DNA from: Cellulomonas denverensis
GTDB lineage: Bacteria > Actinomycetota > Actinomycetes > Actinomycetales > Cellulomonadaceae
Direction: 5' to 3'
NCBI RefSeq assembly: GCF_012396125.1
Contig: NZ_JAAXOX010000014.1
Coordinates: 46,244 to 110,243, forward strand
Length of the DNA: 64,000 nucleotides
Positions 35,004-44,396 of the stretch are shown in pieces. The position numbers and the translations under genes were made by a program. Numbering within the stretch: position 1 is the stretch's first letter; every line of letters starts with the position of its first letter. A model generated the notes under the pieces. The model was not told the origin of the DNA. It made no database searches and worked only from the letters and a program-made list of their open reading frames with translations.

Positions 35004-35453
35004 TCAGCTGTCGGCGGGATGGTGCCCTTCGTGCACGTCGCTGCTGGGGACCGTCGGCTCCTCACCGCTGATGAGCGGCCCGAGGACGAAGGTGGAGAAC
35101 GCGAAGGCGATCGCGAAGAGCACGAGAGCGCCGGCTGGCAGCCAGAGCGACCCGCTGCGCCTGTGCAGCTTGACCAGCATGGGGACGGTGGCGGCCAGCC
35201 CGAGCACGCCGAAGAGGGCGGTCCCGCCGGAACCCGCGACAATCGCAGTACCGACCAACGGGCCGACGTGGTGCAGGACGTGCGGTGCCAGTCCCACCAC
35301 CGCACCGAGCGCGCTGCTCGCTGCGGACCACAGCGCTCGGGTGCGGGATCGGGGGTTCGTCGCGTCCGCGAGCTGGGCAGGCGTGTCGACCGGTTCCGGT
35401 GGCATGGCCACCAGGCTCGACCCGGTGTGCTGAATGCTCCGTTCAGGGTTCAT
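35004..35453 (-). CDS. Small membrane protein, hypothetical, copper-island associated
   Basis: 149 residues with three to four hydrophobic helices (ALGAVVGLAPHVLHHVGPLVG, then LFGVLGLAATVPMLVKL, then AGALVLFAIAFAFS) and a His-rich tail (DVHEGHH). It overlaps the end of lnt by 11 bp. Such proteins often lie in actinobacterial copper islands, but the function is not known. Confidence 0.65.
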   Translation of the reverse strand: MNPERSIQHTGSSLVAMPPEPVDTPAQLADATNPRSRTRALWSAASSALGAVVGLAPHVLHHVGPLVGTAIVAGSGGTALFGVLGLAATVPMLVKLHRRSGSLWLPAGALVLFAIAFAFSTFVLGPLISGEEPTVPSSDVHEGHHPADS

Positions 35454-37077
35454 GAAGGTCCGACGAAGTCCCGGGCCGAGACGGGTGCACGGGAGGTCGG
35501 CGTCGGCGGCTGGTCACCACGCCCGAGCCGACGGCGATCAGTGCCGCGACCGTCGCCACCGCCACCGGGGCGTCCCGTGCGCGGTCCGCTGGTGACAGTG
35601 CGGTGCGTAAGGGGATCTGCGCAGTGAGGGTCTCCGCGGTGAACAGCGACGTCCGGAGGTTCATCGTGCCGTCGGGAGCGATCACGGCGCTCACCCCCAC
35701 CGTGGACGCCTGGATGACGGCGCGCCCGTGCTCCACCGCCCGCAGGCGGGACATGGCGAGCTGCTGGGTCGACTGGGGGCTGCGTCCGAACGAGGCGTTG
35801 TTGGTGGGCACCGCGATGAACTGCCCACCTCGGACCACTGCATCACGCACGAGGTTGTCGTAGGCGACCTCGAAGCAGATCGCGGTGGCGGCCGGGATGT
35901 CGCGGTGGAGGCGGGGGGCCGGAACGGACAGGACCCCGGGCTTCGTCCCAGGGATCATGTCGATGCTGACGCGGTCCACTTCGGGGGAGAACACGCGGAC
36001 CAACGCGCGCAGGGGGACGTACTCGCCGAACGCAGCCGGTTGCTGCTTGGAGTAGGACGTCAGGGGCCCCCGCCGGGGATCCCACACGACCATGTCGTTG
36101 TAGCGCCCTGCGGGGGTGTCGCGGTCTGTGCCGACCAGGATCGGGGCGTTGATCGCCGCGGCCCCCTCTTGCACCAGTGCTGCAGCCCGCGGGTCCTGAC
36201 GCGGGTCGATGTCGGTGGCGTTCTCGGGCCAGATCACCAGGTCGACAGGCTCCGCTCCGGGCTGCGTGGCCAACGACTTGGTGCCCTCGACGTGGTTGGT
36301 GAGCACTCGCCAGGCCCGGGCGGCCCCGTCCGTGCCTGGTTCGGGCACGTTCCCCTGGACGACACCGACTCGCAGCGTCCCGGCTTGCGCACTCGTGTCC
36401 AGCGGCACGGCCGGTCCCACCAGCACCGCCGCCGCGGCCAGGGCCGTCAGCCAGACACCCGTGCGGACCTCGCCCCGGCGCCAGGCTGTCAGCGTCGCGG
36501 TCAGCAGGTACGCAATCAGCGCCACGGCGAAGGACACCAACGGCGCGCCGCCGAGCCACGCCAGACCCAGCAGCGGGCCATCGGTCTGCGAGAAGGCCAG
36601 CCTGCCCCAGGGGAAGCCGCCGAATGGCCAGACCGCGCGGAGCTGCTCCCCCGCCACCCAGACCGACGCAAAGACGACAGCCTGGACCGTCGTGCGGCTA
36701 GTCACCCAGCGCGCCCGCCTGGCCGCCGCCCAGGCTGCTCCCACCGCGGCGACGAGGATCGACTCGACAGTGGCCAGGGCGAACCATGCCACTGCGCCGG
36801 CGGCCTGCTGGGCCCAGGAGACGTGGACGAGGAAGAAGCTCAGGCCCCAGACGAACCACCTTGCGGTGACCGCGCGCACCGACTCCACCTCACGGTGCGC
36901 GGCAAGCAGCGCGACCCCGACGAGCGCTGCCGGCCACCAGCCAAGATCAGGGAAGGCCGCCGCGGTGATCAGCCCTCCGGCCGCGGCCGCCCCGAGCCAG
37001 CGCACTGAGCCTCCTGGACGCAGCGCGCGGGCTCGGGGCACCGGGGACGGGAGGACGGGCGCAGTCGCTGCGGGCAT
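35443..37077 (-). CDS. lnt: Apolipoprotein N-acyltransferase
   Basis: 544 residues. About seven hydrophobic helices are followed by a carbon-nitrogen hydrolase domain carrying the Glu-Lys-Cys triad: WPENATD, YSKQQP and AICFEVAYD. Lnt adds the third acyl chain to lipoproteins at the outer face. It adjoins the copper ATPase (13-bp gap) and overlaps a small membrane protein. Chromosomes of this group normally carry their own lnt; a mobile extra copy beside lipoproteins and lgt suggests a role in lipoprotein supply under metal stress (inference). Confidence 0.9.
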   Translation of the reverse strand: MPAATAPVLPSPVPRARALRPGGSVRWLGAAAAGGLITAAAFPDLGWWPAALVGVALLAAHREVESVRAVTARWFVWGLSFFLVHVSWAQQAAGAVAWFALATVESILVAAVGAAWAAARRARWVTSRTTVQAVVFASVWVAGEQLRAVWPFGGFPWGRLAFSQTDGPLLGLAWLGGAPLVSFAVALIAYLLTATLTAWRRGEVRTGVWLTALAAAAVLVGPAVPLDTSAQAGTLRVGVVQGNVPEPGTDGAARAWRVLTNHVEGTKSLATQPGAEPVDLVIWPENATDIDPRQDPRAAALVQEGAAAINAPILVGTDRDTPAGRYNDMVVWDPRRGPLTSYSKQQPAAFGEYVPLRALVRVFSPEVDRVSIDMIPGTKPGVLSVPAPRLHRDIPAATAICFEVAYDNLVRDAVVRGGQFIAVPTNNASFGRSPQSTQQLAMSRLRAVEHGRAVIQASTVGVSAVIAPDGTMNLRTSLFTAETLTAQIPLRTALSPADRARDAPVAVATVAALIAVGSGVVTSRRRRPPVHPSRPGTSSDLHEP

Positions 37078-37090
37078 GTGGCGCGGCTGG

Positions 37091-39796
37091 TCAGGATGCG
37101 TAGGCGGCAGGCTCGCCGTCGAAGGTGGTTGCGCACTGCGTCGAGCAGAAGGAGAACGTCTGCTGCCGCCACTGCCGGGTGGCCGCCGCTTCCGCAGGAT
37201 CGACGGTCATGCCGCACACCGGGTCGACCACGGGTGCCTGGGAGCTGGGGGTCATGGTGGTGTGCCCTTCGTGTTCGGCCGTCACGTGGACGGCTGGTTC
37301 GGCGTGCGGTGTGCTGGTGGTGCTGACGGCCAGGGCGCGCGGGGTGAACCGGCGCAGGCGGTTGGCGTTCGCGACGACGGACAGCGACGACAGCGCCATC
37401 GCGAGCGCTGCGAGCATGGGGCTCAGGAGCAGTCCGAACGCGGGGTAGAGCACGCCGGCGGCGATCGGGATGCCGATGGCGTTGTACCCGAACGCGAACA
37501 CCAGGTTCTGGCGAATGTTTCGCATCGTCGCGCGCGACAGGTCGATCGCCGTGACGAGTCCCGTCAGCGATCCGGAGATCAGGGTGATGTCGGAGGACTC
37601 GATCGCCACGTCGGTGCCGGTGCCGATCGCGGATCCGACGTCGGCCTGGGCGAGCGCGGGCGCGTCGTTGATCCCGTCGCCGACCATGCCGACCACTCGC
37701 CCCTCGGCCTGGAGGCGTCGCACCTCGCTGGCCTTGTGCTCCGGCAGAACCTCCGCGACGACACGTGCGATGCCGACCTGGCGGGCGATGGCACCCGCCG
37801 TGACGCGGTTGTCGCCGGTCATCATCACCACGTCGATGCCGCGGGCGGTCAAGGCTGCGACCGCCTGGGCGGAGGTGTCCTTGACCGTGTCCGCGACGGC
37901 GATGACCCCGGCGGGCATCCGGTTGATCGCGACGAGCATCGCCGTCTTGCCTTCCGCGGCGAGCCGGCCGGCTTCGCGAAGCAGCGCACCCGCGGCCACC
38001 CCGTGTCCGCTAAGCAGACGCTCGTTGCCCACCAGGACCTGGGAGCCGTCGAGCACGGCGATGATGCCCTGTCCGGTGACGGAGTCGAACTGCTGCGGGC
38101 GGCTCAGGCGCAGTCCACGCTCGAGAGCTGCCGCAACGATCGCGGACGCCAGGGGGTGCTCGGAAGCCTGTTCTGCGGAGGCCACACGTGCCAGGAGCTC
38201 GTCGGCCTGGAAGTCGGGAGTGGGCAGGACGTCGGTCAGCACGGGCGCGCCGTTGGTGATGGTGCCGGTCTTGTCCAGGACGATCGTGTCCAGCTTGTGC
38301 GCGGTCTCGAGGGCCTCGGCGGAGCGGATGAGGATGCCGTTCGTGGCGCCCTTGCCCGTGCCGACCGTGATCGACAGTGGTGTCGCGAGCCCGAGGGCGC
38401 ACGGGCAGGCGATGATCAAGACGGACACCGCCGCGACGAGGGCGTAGACCACGGACGGCGGTGGCCCCACGAGGTACCAGGCGACGAACGTCCACACGGC
38501 TGCCGCCATGACCGCGGGCACGAAGTAGCTCGAGACCTTGTCCACCAGGCGCTGGATGGGTGCCTTCGAGCCCTGTGCCTCACGGACCAGGCGGATGATC
38601 TGGGCGAGCATCGTCTCGGCCCCGACCCGGGTCGCGACGTAGCGCAGGGAACCGGTCTGGTTGATCGTCGCGCCGATGACCGTGTCGCCCACCGACTTGG
38701 CCACGGGCATCGGCTCGCCGGTGACCATGGACTCGTCGACGGCTGAGGCTCCCTCGAGCACCTCGCCGTCGACGGGCAGCTTCTCGCCGGGGCGGATGAT
38801 CACCACGTCGCCGCGCTGCACGTCTTCGATCTCGACGTCGATCTGCGTCCCGCCGCGCTCGACGCGCGCGGTGCGCGGCTGGAGCCCGATCAGTGCCCGG
38901 ATCGCCTCGCCGGTGCCCGCCTTCGCGCGTGTCTCCAGGAGCCGCCCGAGCAGGATGAGCGTGATGATCACGCCCACCGCCTCGTAGTAGACCTCCCGGG
39001 ACTCCGCGGGTAGCAGACCCGGGGTGAAGGTCGCGATCAGGCTGAACCCGAACGCCGCGATGGTGCCCAGGGTGATCAGGGAGTTCATGTCGGCCGCGCG
39101 GTGGCGCAACGCGAGCCATCCGGTGCGGTGGATCGGCGCCCCGGTGTACACCATGACCGGCGCGATCAGCAGGAGCTGCACGAGCGGGTCGAGCAAGACC
39201 GGCGGCACCCAGGTAGCCCCGAGGAGCGTGGTCGCCATGACCGCGAGCAGGACGGGGGTGGTCAATGCCGTCCCGGCGAGCACGCGGTTGCGCAAGTCCT
39301 TGACCTCCGCGGCGCGTTCCCGGGCTTCGGTGTCGATGGCGCCCTGGACCAGGGGGTCGTGTTCGGGCTCCGAACTGCGGCCCGTGCGGTGGTCGGGCTC
39401 GACGAGGGTGCTCTCGGGGTCCGTCGGGTCGTCGACCACCCGCAGCGTGCCGTGCAGCATGTTCATCCCGCAGGCGAAGCCGAACTCACCGGACTGGGTC
39501 GGTATGAAGTCGATCTCGGTGACACGGTGCGCCGCGAGGGCGGCGTTCACTTTGAACTCGGGCAGGACCAGGCGCGAGGAGCAGTCGCCGGTCTCCTGGC
39601 GGTCGAAGCGCAACCGCACGGGCGTTCCGCGGACGACCTCGATGACGTCCGGTGAGTAGCCGCCCTTGACGACGATGGTGGCGACCTGTCTTCCGTCGCG
39701 GAGCTCGGCGCGGCTGCTGGTGCGCGGCCCGAAGAAGTACCACCCCAGTCCTGCTGTCAGAACGGCGGCTGTGAAAATCACGATCAACGCGACCAT
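37091..39796 (-). CDS. Copper P1B ATPase fused to N-terminal cupredoxin and C-terminal YHS domains
   Basis: 901 residues: membrane anchor (1-20), a cupredoxin-like domain (~40-120) with Cys at 72 and Cys-x-Met-x-Met-x-x-x-His around 109-115, then a complete P-type ATPase with [12 protein letters not shown] (CPC at 464-466), DKTGT (Asp about 508) and [10 protein letters not shown]-terminal YHS/TRASH-like domain has DPVCGMTVD and FCSTQC. An ATG at 39796 is preferred because the next upstream start lies in the CsoR box. The fusion could take Cu from outside or feed it to the pump; direction is not provable from sequence. Confidence 0.92.
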   Translation of the reverse strand: MVALIVIFTAAVLTAGLGWYFFGPRTSSRAELRDGRQVATIVVKGGYSPDVIEVVRGTPVRLRFDRQETGDCSSRLVLPEFKVNAALAAHRVTEIDFIPTQSGEFGFACGMNMLHGTLRVVDDPTDPESTLVEPDHRTGRSSEPEHDPLVQGAIDTEARERAAEVKDLRNRVLAGTALTTPVLLAVMATTLLGATWVPPVLLDPLVQLLLIAPVMVYTGAPIHRTGWLALRHRAADMNSLITLGTIAAFGFSLIATFTPGLLPAESREVYYEAVGVIITLILLGRLLETRAKAGTGEAIRALIGLQPRTARVERGGTQIDVEIEDVQRGDVVIIRPGEKLPVDGEVLEGASAVDESMVTGEPMPVAKSVGDTVIGATINQTGSLRYVATRVGAETMLAQIIRLVREAQGSKAPIQRLVDKVSSYFVPAVMAAAVWTFVAWYLVGPPPSVVYALVAAVSVLIIACPCALGLATPLSITVGTGKGATNGILIRSAEALETAHKLDTIVLDKTGTITNGAPVLTDVLPTPDFQADELLARVASAEQASEHPLASAIVAAALERGLRLSRPQQFDSVTGQGIIAVLDGSQVLVGNERLLSGHGVAAGALLREAGRLAAEGKTAMLVAINRMPAGVIAVADTVKDTSAQAVAALTARGIDVVMMTGDNRVTAGAIARQVGIARVVAEVLPEHKASEVRRLQAEGRVVGMVGDGINDAPALAQADVGSAIGTGTDVAIESSDITLISGSLTGLVTAIDLSRATMRNIRQNLVFAFGYNAIGIPIAAGVLYPAFGLLLSPMLAALAMALSSLSVVANANRLRRFTPRALAVSTTSTPHAEPAVHVTAEHEGHTTMTPSSQAPVVDPVCGMTVDPAEAAATRQWRQQTFSFCSTQCATTFDGEPAAYAS

Positions 39797-39854
39797 GGCT
39801 TGACCCCTTGGAAGATCCCGTAGCGGCCGGCCGCTCATTCCGCCGGCATCGGCC

Positions 39855-39871
39855 ATACCCCCTGGGGGTAT
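39855..39871 (-). promoter_or_regulatory. CsoR-type operator before the cupredoxin-ATPase fusion
   Basis: ATACCCCCTGGGGGTAT, a near-perfect inverted repeat 59 bp upstream of the ATPase start at 39796. It is nearly identical to the boxes at 852 and 31175, implying joint control by CsoR. Confidence 0.8.
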
Positions 39872-40076
39872 GAGTCGACACTAGATCGATGCTCCCTGCG
39901 ATTCGGTGAGCCCCGGGTTGAGGTTGGGTCAAGAGCTCGCCCTCCCGGTGCCCCTGATCGAATCTTCACCGAGAGCCAACCGAGGCTTGGGCAGTTCTCT
40001 TCGACGCTGGTGCGGTGCGAGTTCCCCCCGATGCGGCGCCCTGCAGGTCCACCCGGTGACGGCTCGGCACGCCGGC

Positions 40077-41411
40077 ATGGCGCGTCACCGCGCAGCTCCG
40101 CAGTCGGCCGCGGAGGTCGATCCGGACACGCGTCCACAGGCTGCGGACCGCCCACCAGCTCGAGGGCGACACGCTCTGCCGAGCGATGCTGCCGACGACG
40201 CACTGAAGGCGGAGTCGTCAGCTCCTGGAGCGCCCGCGGCAGGGGTCCGCCGACCGCGGGACGTCGTATCGCGTTCCGCCCGCCGCGAGCAGGAGCGCGC
40301 CCGGCGCCGACGCGGAGCGGCCAAGGCCGCTGTCGCCGCCGCCGTCGCGCTCGGCGTGGCCGGGTTCGCCACCGCCTCCCTGGGTGGGGTGCAACAGGGC
40401 GTGGCCGGGACGATCGAGCCCATGCCCACACCGGCGGCCTCGGCGCCGGGCGGGCCGGGTTTCCCCCCGGCCCGCGTCGTAGAGGATCGGCAGGCGGCGG
40501 TGATCGAGGCCAGCGGCACGCTGCGCGCGGCGCAGGCCGTCAAGACGGCGGCCGTTGCGGCCTCGGTCCCCGCCGAGGCGACGTGGCAGCTCGACGAGGC
40601 GATCGGCGACCTGCGGGCCGCTATCACGGTGACTCAGGCGGCCCAACCCGCGGTCCTGGCGCTTCAGCCACCTGTGGCCCCCTCCCCGGTGCGGCCCCTG
40701 GATGCAGTGATCTCGACGCCCGGTGAGCAGGCAGAACCCGCGCCCACCACAACGGCGACCGCCCTGTCGCAGTCCCTGCCGGAGGCCTCCGACGCCGTGG
40801 TGGCCGCGCCTGTCCGCTCCGATGGTGGATCCGGGGCGAGCGTGGACGCAGCCGTGTCGCTGCTCCTGGCTCGGACCGACCGGGTCGCGGCGTTGACGGC
40901 CGAGCTCCAGGTCGTGACCGCGCAGGCGCAGGAGGCCGCGGTAGCGGCCGCTGCCGCGCGGGTGGCTGAGCAGGAGGCGGCAGCGCGCAAGCAGGCGCAG
41001 CGGACCTCGCTCGACCAGTACGCCAACGGCGAGATCCCGCTGAGCGCCTTGTGTGAGCTGGACTTCGCGCCCGGCCATCAGCAGCGTTGCGATGCCACAG
41101 ACGCGCTCGAGGAGCTGAACACGGCGTTCGAGCGGGTGTTCTCGACCAGCTTGGTGGTGACCGACTCCTACCGGTCCTACGCGGCGCAGGTCGCCTGCCG
41201 GCGGAACAAGGGCAGTCTGTGCGCCACGCCCGGGACCTCGAACCACGGGACCGGGGTCGCGGTCGACTTCGGGGGCGGGGCGTCGTCGTTCGGGACGAGC
41301 GAGCACGAGTGGTTGCTCGAGCACGCCGGCGAGTACGGGTGGACCTTGCCGAGCTGGGCGCGCGCCTCGGGCTCGAAGCCGGAGCCGTGGCACTGGGAGT
41401 ACGTCGGCTGA
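40077..41411 (+). CDS. VanY-type D-Ala-D-Ala carboxypeptidase with N-terminal coiled coil
   Basis: 444 residues. A charged N-terminal region with an internal hydrophobic anchor (~85-105) is followed by a long Ala-rich helix/coiled coil (~320-355). A C-terminal VanY domain shows SNHGTGVAVDFGGG and PWHWEYVG, the zinc-ligand motifs. It trims the terminal D-Ala of peptidoglycan stems. A PAEATW sequence in the linker recurs in the NlpC/P60 protein at 34133-34924, suggesting a shared interaction. The start is uncertain; no good ribosome site was found. Confidence 0.82.
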   Translation: MARHRAAPQSAAEVDPDTRPQAADRPPARGRHALPSDAADDALKAESSAPGAPAAGVRRPRDVVSRSARREQERARRRRGAAKAAVAAAVALGVAGFATASLGGVQQGVAGTIEPMPTPAASAPGGPGFPPARVVEDRQAAVIEASGTLRAAQAVKTAAVAASVPAEATWQLDEAIGDLRAAITVTQAAQPAVLALQPPVAPSPVRPLDAVISTPGEQAEPAPTTTATALSQSLPEASDAVVAAPVRSDGGSGASVDAAVSLLLARTDRVAALTAELQVVTAQAQEAAVAAAAARVAEQEAAARKQAQRTSLDQYANGEIPLSALCELDFAPGHQQRCDATDALEELNTAFERVFSTSLVVTDSYRSYAAQVACRRNKGSLCATPGTSNHGTGVAVDFGGGASSFGTSEHEWLLEHAGEYGWTLPSWARASGSKPEPWHWEYVG

Positions 41412-41462
41412 GCGCAGCCGGGGATACTGCCGGACGCGTCACTCAGGTGCCGAGCAGGACGA

Positions 41463-41496
41463 ACGGCGCCGCGCGACCGTGGCGCGGCGCCGTTTT
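41463..41496 (+). terminator. Rho-independent terminator of the VanY gene
   Basis: ACGGCGCCGCGC, loop GACCGTG, GCGCGGCGCCGT followed by TTTT: 12-bp perfect arms with a U-tract, 51 bp after the stop. Confidence 0.9.
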
Positions 41497-41516
41497 CCCT
41501 GTCGGCTGGGCGTCCT

Positions 41517-41801
41517 TCAGGGGATCCGCTCGTGGTCCTCGCGGGTCAGCCCACCGCCGGCGGGCGGCGTGGTTTCGTGGTCGTGGTCGTGGTCGTGGTC
41601 GTGGCTGGTGGGTCCGTCGTGCGGGCCGTGGACGTGCCCGTTGCCGCGGCCCATGAAGAACATCATCGCCACCATGCCCAGCGGGCACGCGAGCAGCAGC
41701 GCGTAGGGCAGTGCCCGGGACAGGTCCACTCCGAAGGCCAGGAGCAGCGCCAGGACGAGGGCCGCCCCGATCGCCATGTGCTTGAGGTGGTGCTTGATCA
41801 C
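41517..41801 (-). CDS. DUF2933 His-rich membrane protein
   Basis: 94 residues: two hydrophobic helices (HMAIGAALVLALLLAFGVDL and a second with CPLGMVAMMFFMG), then a His/Asp-repeat tail (HDHDHDHDHE) that can bind metal. DUF2933 proteins are typical passengers of copper-resistance islands; the biochemical role is unknown. It is the last gene of the minus-strand copper/thiol operon, 174 bp after the DUF305 gene. Confidence 0.8.
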   Translation of the reverse strand: MIKHHLKHMAIGAALVLALLLAFGVDLSRALPYALLLACPLGMVAMMFFMGRGNGHVHGPHDGPTSHDHDHDHDHETTPPAGGGLTREDHERIP

Positions 41802-41975
41802 GTCGTGCTCCGATTCGCTCGCTGGTGCGGGACTGGGTCGTTCCCCATCGTGATCACCCGGGGTGAAGGTCAGGCCGCGGGTGCGGTCAAGGCTCGATCA
41901 AGGATCTGGCCCGGACGCAGACAGCGGCGCCACCGGCACGGGGGTGCACCGGTGGCGCCGCGATCGCGGGGCGGC

Positions 41976-42593
41976 TCACATGTCCGCGAGCAGTGCCTTC
42001 ATCTCGGCGATCTCGGTGGTCTGGTCGGCGATGATCGTGTCGGCGAGCTCGAGTGCGTCCTCGTTCTGCCCGCGGTTGCGGTAGTCCTCGGACATGGTGA
42101 TCGCGCCGGTGTGGTGGTCGATCATCATCTCCAGGAACATCCGGTCGAAGTCGGCGCCGGCGTCTTGGAGCTGCTGCATCTGGCCGTCGTCGGCCATGCC
42201 GGTGTGCTCACCGGAGTGGTCCATGCCACCCATGGAGTCGTCGGCCTCGGCCGGCTGCTCGCCCCAGGTCTGCAGCCAGGAGGTCATGAGGTCGATCTCG
42301 GGCTGCTGGGCGAACTGGATCCGCGCGGCGAGTTCCTGCACGGGCTCGCTCTGGGCGCGGCCCTCGGCGAGCACGGCCATGTCGAGTGCGCCCTGGTGGT
42401 GCAGGATCATCATCTGGGCGAACTCCACGTCGGCGTCGTTGTGCTCGACGGACGTTGCCGCCGTGCTGGTCGCGCCGGAGGGGCTCTGCTGGTCGGTCGA
42501 GGTCTGCTCGCCGGTCGAGCAGGCGCTGAGCAGGAGCCCGAGTGTGAGGGTCGCTGCCACGGCGGCGACGGCTCGGGGGATCTTCGGGGACAT
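41976..42593 (-). CDS. DUF305 lipoprotein
   Basis: 205 residues. A lipobox LLSAC is near residue 25, followed by a Ser/Thr-rich linker and a full DUF305 bundle with FAQMMILHHQGAL and FLEMMIDHHTGAI. Two Met/His-rich halves each resemble a copper-binding site. Signal and lipobox make it a substrate of the Lgt encoded at 46843-47631, and perhaps of Lnt (35443-37077). Its roughly doubled motif pattern matches the full family length, unlike the remnant at 3702-3864. Confidence 0.92.
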   Translation of the reverse strand: MSPKIPRAVAAVAATLTLGLLLSACSTGEQTSTDQQSPSGATSTAATSVEHNDADVEFAQMMILHHQGALDMAVLAEGRAQSEPVQELAARIQFAQQPEIDLMTSWLQTWGEQPAEADDSMGGMDHSGEHTGMADDGQMQQLQDAGADFDRMFLEMMIDHHTGAITMSEDYRNRGQNEDALELADTIIADQTTEIAEMKALLADM

Positions 42594-42638
42594 GAGGGGT
42601 GCTCCTCGGTCGGCTGAGGGCTCGTCGCGTGCCGGGGG

Positions 42639-42776
42639 TCAGGCGACGGGCGTGGTCGTGCTGTCGGTCGTGGTGTGCTCGTCGGCGGTGGCGCCGCTGC
42701 AGCGGGTCCCGCCGCAGCACTCGTGGGCCGGGGCGGTCGTCTCGGCGGTGCTGGACTGGCAGCAGCTGTCGCTCAT
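42639..42776 (-). CDS. 45-residue Cys-rich putative metal-binding protein
   Basis: A short frame between the redoxin and DUF305 genes. ATG at 42776 with GGAGA upstream encodes MSDSCCQSST..., then HECCGGTRC and a Thr-rich tail, with five Cys in two pairs plus one. The codon third positions are nearly all G/C. The composition is that of a small metallothionein-like metal buffer, but no family is recognised, so the function is inferred from composition and context. Confidence 0.6.
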   Translation of the reverse strand: MSDSCCQSSTAETTAPAHECCGGTRCSGATADEHTTTDSTTTPVA

Positions 42777-42801
42777 GGGGTCTCCTGTGGTCGGTGGGTG
42801 G

Positions 42802-43428
42802 TCAGTCAGGCAGCCGGGCCTGGACTTCCTTGAGCAGGTCCTGGGGCGCGAGCCACATGGACGGGTAGTTGCCGGACCACGCGCGTTCGCCGTCGGCGTC
42901 GACCAGGACGAAGCTGTGTCCGGGCAGCCCCTCGTGCATGCCGGTGCCGAGCGTCCCGTACTCCTCGGAGACGGTGCCGTCGTCCAGCAGGAACGGGGTG
43001 GTGACGCCGTAGGTGTCCATGTCAGCGCTGATCTGCTCGGCGGTGTTCATCACGATGGGCAGCACGGTGATGCCGGCCTCCGCGAAGGCGGGGTCCTTCT
43101 CGATCTCGCCCATCTGCTGCAGGCAGGACCCGCAGCCGGCGCCCTCGTTGAAGTACAGGACGACCGGCGAACCGCGGAAGTCCGAGAGGGTGACGCTCGA
43201 TCCGTCGCTGGCCTGCAGCGTGAAGTCCGGTGCCGGCCCGAGGTCGCTGGAGGTCGTCTCGCGGGCGCTGAGCAGGGCTGCGGTCACCACCGCGACCATC
43301 AGGACGACGATCAGCGCCGACGCGCCGGTCATGACGAGCTTGCGGCGCCGGTCGTGCCGGCGCTGGTCCTCGCGGACCTGCGCGAGTGCGACGGCCCGTC
43401 GTTCCCGGGCAACCTTGGCGGACGTCAT
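42802..43428 (-). CDS. Membrane-anchored redoxin (TlpA/AhpC-like thiol oxidoreductase)
   Basis: 208 residues. A cytoplasmic charged start is followed by one hydrophobic anchor (~34-52) and a thioredoxin-fold domain with the active motif GCGSC and the family stretch FTLQASDGSSVTLSDFRGSPVV. It probably reduces or transfers thiols outside the membrane and receives electrons from the CcdA-like protein encoded upstream. The ATG overlaps that gene's stop (ATGA), consistent with coupling. Confidence 0.85.
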   Translation of the reverse strand: MTSAKVARERRAVALAQVREDQRRHDRRRKLVMTGASALIVVLMVAVVTAALLSARETTSSDLGPAPDFTLQASDGSSVTLSDFRGSPVVLYFNEGAGCGSCLQQMGEIEKDPAFAEAGITVLPIVMNTAEQISADMDTYGVTTPFLLDDGTVSEEYGTLGTGMHEGLPGHSFVLVDADGERAWSGNYPSMWLAPQDLLKEVQARLPD

Positions 43429-44396
43429 CGTGCGGCTCCTTCGTGGTCGCCGTGGCAGCTGTTCTCCGCCGCGGCGTGCGGCTCGTGGGTGTCCTGGGGT
43501 GTGGTCTCGGCCGCGGGCGAGCTCGTGGTCCTGGAGCGTCGCCGCTCGGACAGGGTGCCCCAGACGAACAGCGCGGCCAGTGCCACCAGTCCGAGTCCGA
43601 GGACCGGCTCGGGAATGGGTGAGCTCCAGTCCTCGAACCGGGAGAACACCGTGGTCAGGCCGCGGCCGATCGCCGCCTGCGCCTCGGTCCCCCGGGTCAT
43701 GTCGGGGCTGCCGGCGAGCAGGATGACGGCGACTCCCATGACGGTGAAGCCGACCGCGACGGCGATGTTCAGCGAGTTCGTGACGAGGGTTCGTCCGGCC
43801 AGACGCACACGCACGAGCTTGGGGCTCAGCCAGCGCCGGTCGCGCAGCCGGGCCTTGTCCCAGATCAACGCCATGACGAACAGCGGGAAGACCATCCCGA
43901 AGACGTACGCGAGCCCCAGGAGCAGCCCGCCGGCCGGTGACCCGGACAGGGCCGACAGCGTCATCACGCCGGCCAGGACCGGCGCGCAGCAGCTGGACGC
44001 GATGCCGGAGAACACCCCGAGCGCGTAGAAGCTGCCGGTGTCGCCGCGGCGCGTGTCCGGGGTGCGCAACGCGCTCGGCAGCGACCACATCCGCCCCGAC
44101 AGGGCCAGGGCCGCCAGGGCGAGCATGAGGGCCCCGCCGGCGTAGTACAGGGGTGCGTGGTACTTGGCGATCGCCCCGGCGACCATGCTGACGCCGAGGG
44201 TGATGGGCAGCAGCACCGTGGACAGCCCGGCCGCGAACACGAAGGTCAGGGGCAGCAGGCGCCAGCGACGGTTCTTCACCGCCCCGGCGAGGTAGCTGGG
44301 CGCCAGGAACACGATGCAGCAGGGAGCGAACAGGGCGACGCCGCCGGCGAAGAACGCGGCCAGGACGCTGCCCGTGGTCAGCAGCTGGGACCCCAT
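43425..44396 (-). CDS. CcdA/DsbD-like transmembrane electron transporter
   Basis: 323 residues with six or seven hydrophobic segments and a pair of Cys motifs in the membrane: FAPCCIVFLAP and SSCCAPVLAGV. CcdA-type proteins carry electrons across the membrane to extracytoplasmic thioredoxins, here probably the redoxin at 42802-43428. The CC rather than single-Cys arrangement is not the usual CcdA pattern and may bind copper. A His/Glu-rich C-terminal tail faces the cytoplasm or exterior. Overlaps its upstream neighbour by one base. Confidence 0.8.
   Translation of the reverse strand: MGSQLLTTGSVLAAFFAGGVALFAPCCIVFLAPSYLAGAVKNRRWRLLPLTFVFAAGLSTVLLPITLGVSMVAGAIAKYHAPLYYAGGALMLALAALALSGRMWSLPSALRTPDTRRGDTGSFYALGVFSGIASSCCAPVLAGVMTLSALSGSPAGGLLLGLAYVFGMVFPLFVMALIWDKARLRDRRWLSPKLVRVRLAGRTLVTNSLNIAVAVGFTVMGVAVILLAGSPDMTRGTEAQAAIGRGLTTVFSRFEDWSSPIPEPVLGLGLVALAALFVWGTLSERRRSRTTSSPAAETTPQDTHEPHAAAENSCHGDHEGAAR

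Noticed and set aside
36209..38746. A very long open frame on the + strand opposite lnt and the copper ATPase
   Set aside because: It is the antisense shadow of high-GC genes: codon third positions are not G/C biased in that frame, its product has no domain, and the minus-strand proteins have full motifs.
39899..40076. A second c-di-AMP riboswitch before the VanY gene
   Set aside because: None of the conserved blocks (gggggaacc, ggggtgaa, cccgaacccgacagc) occurs there.
41570..41610. Trinucleotide-like tandem repeat (gtggtc...)
   Set aside because: It encodes the HDHDHD tail of the DUF2933 protein on the minus strand, so it is a coding repeat rather than a microsatellite or array.
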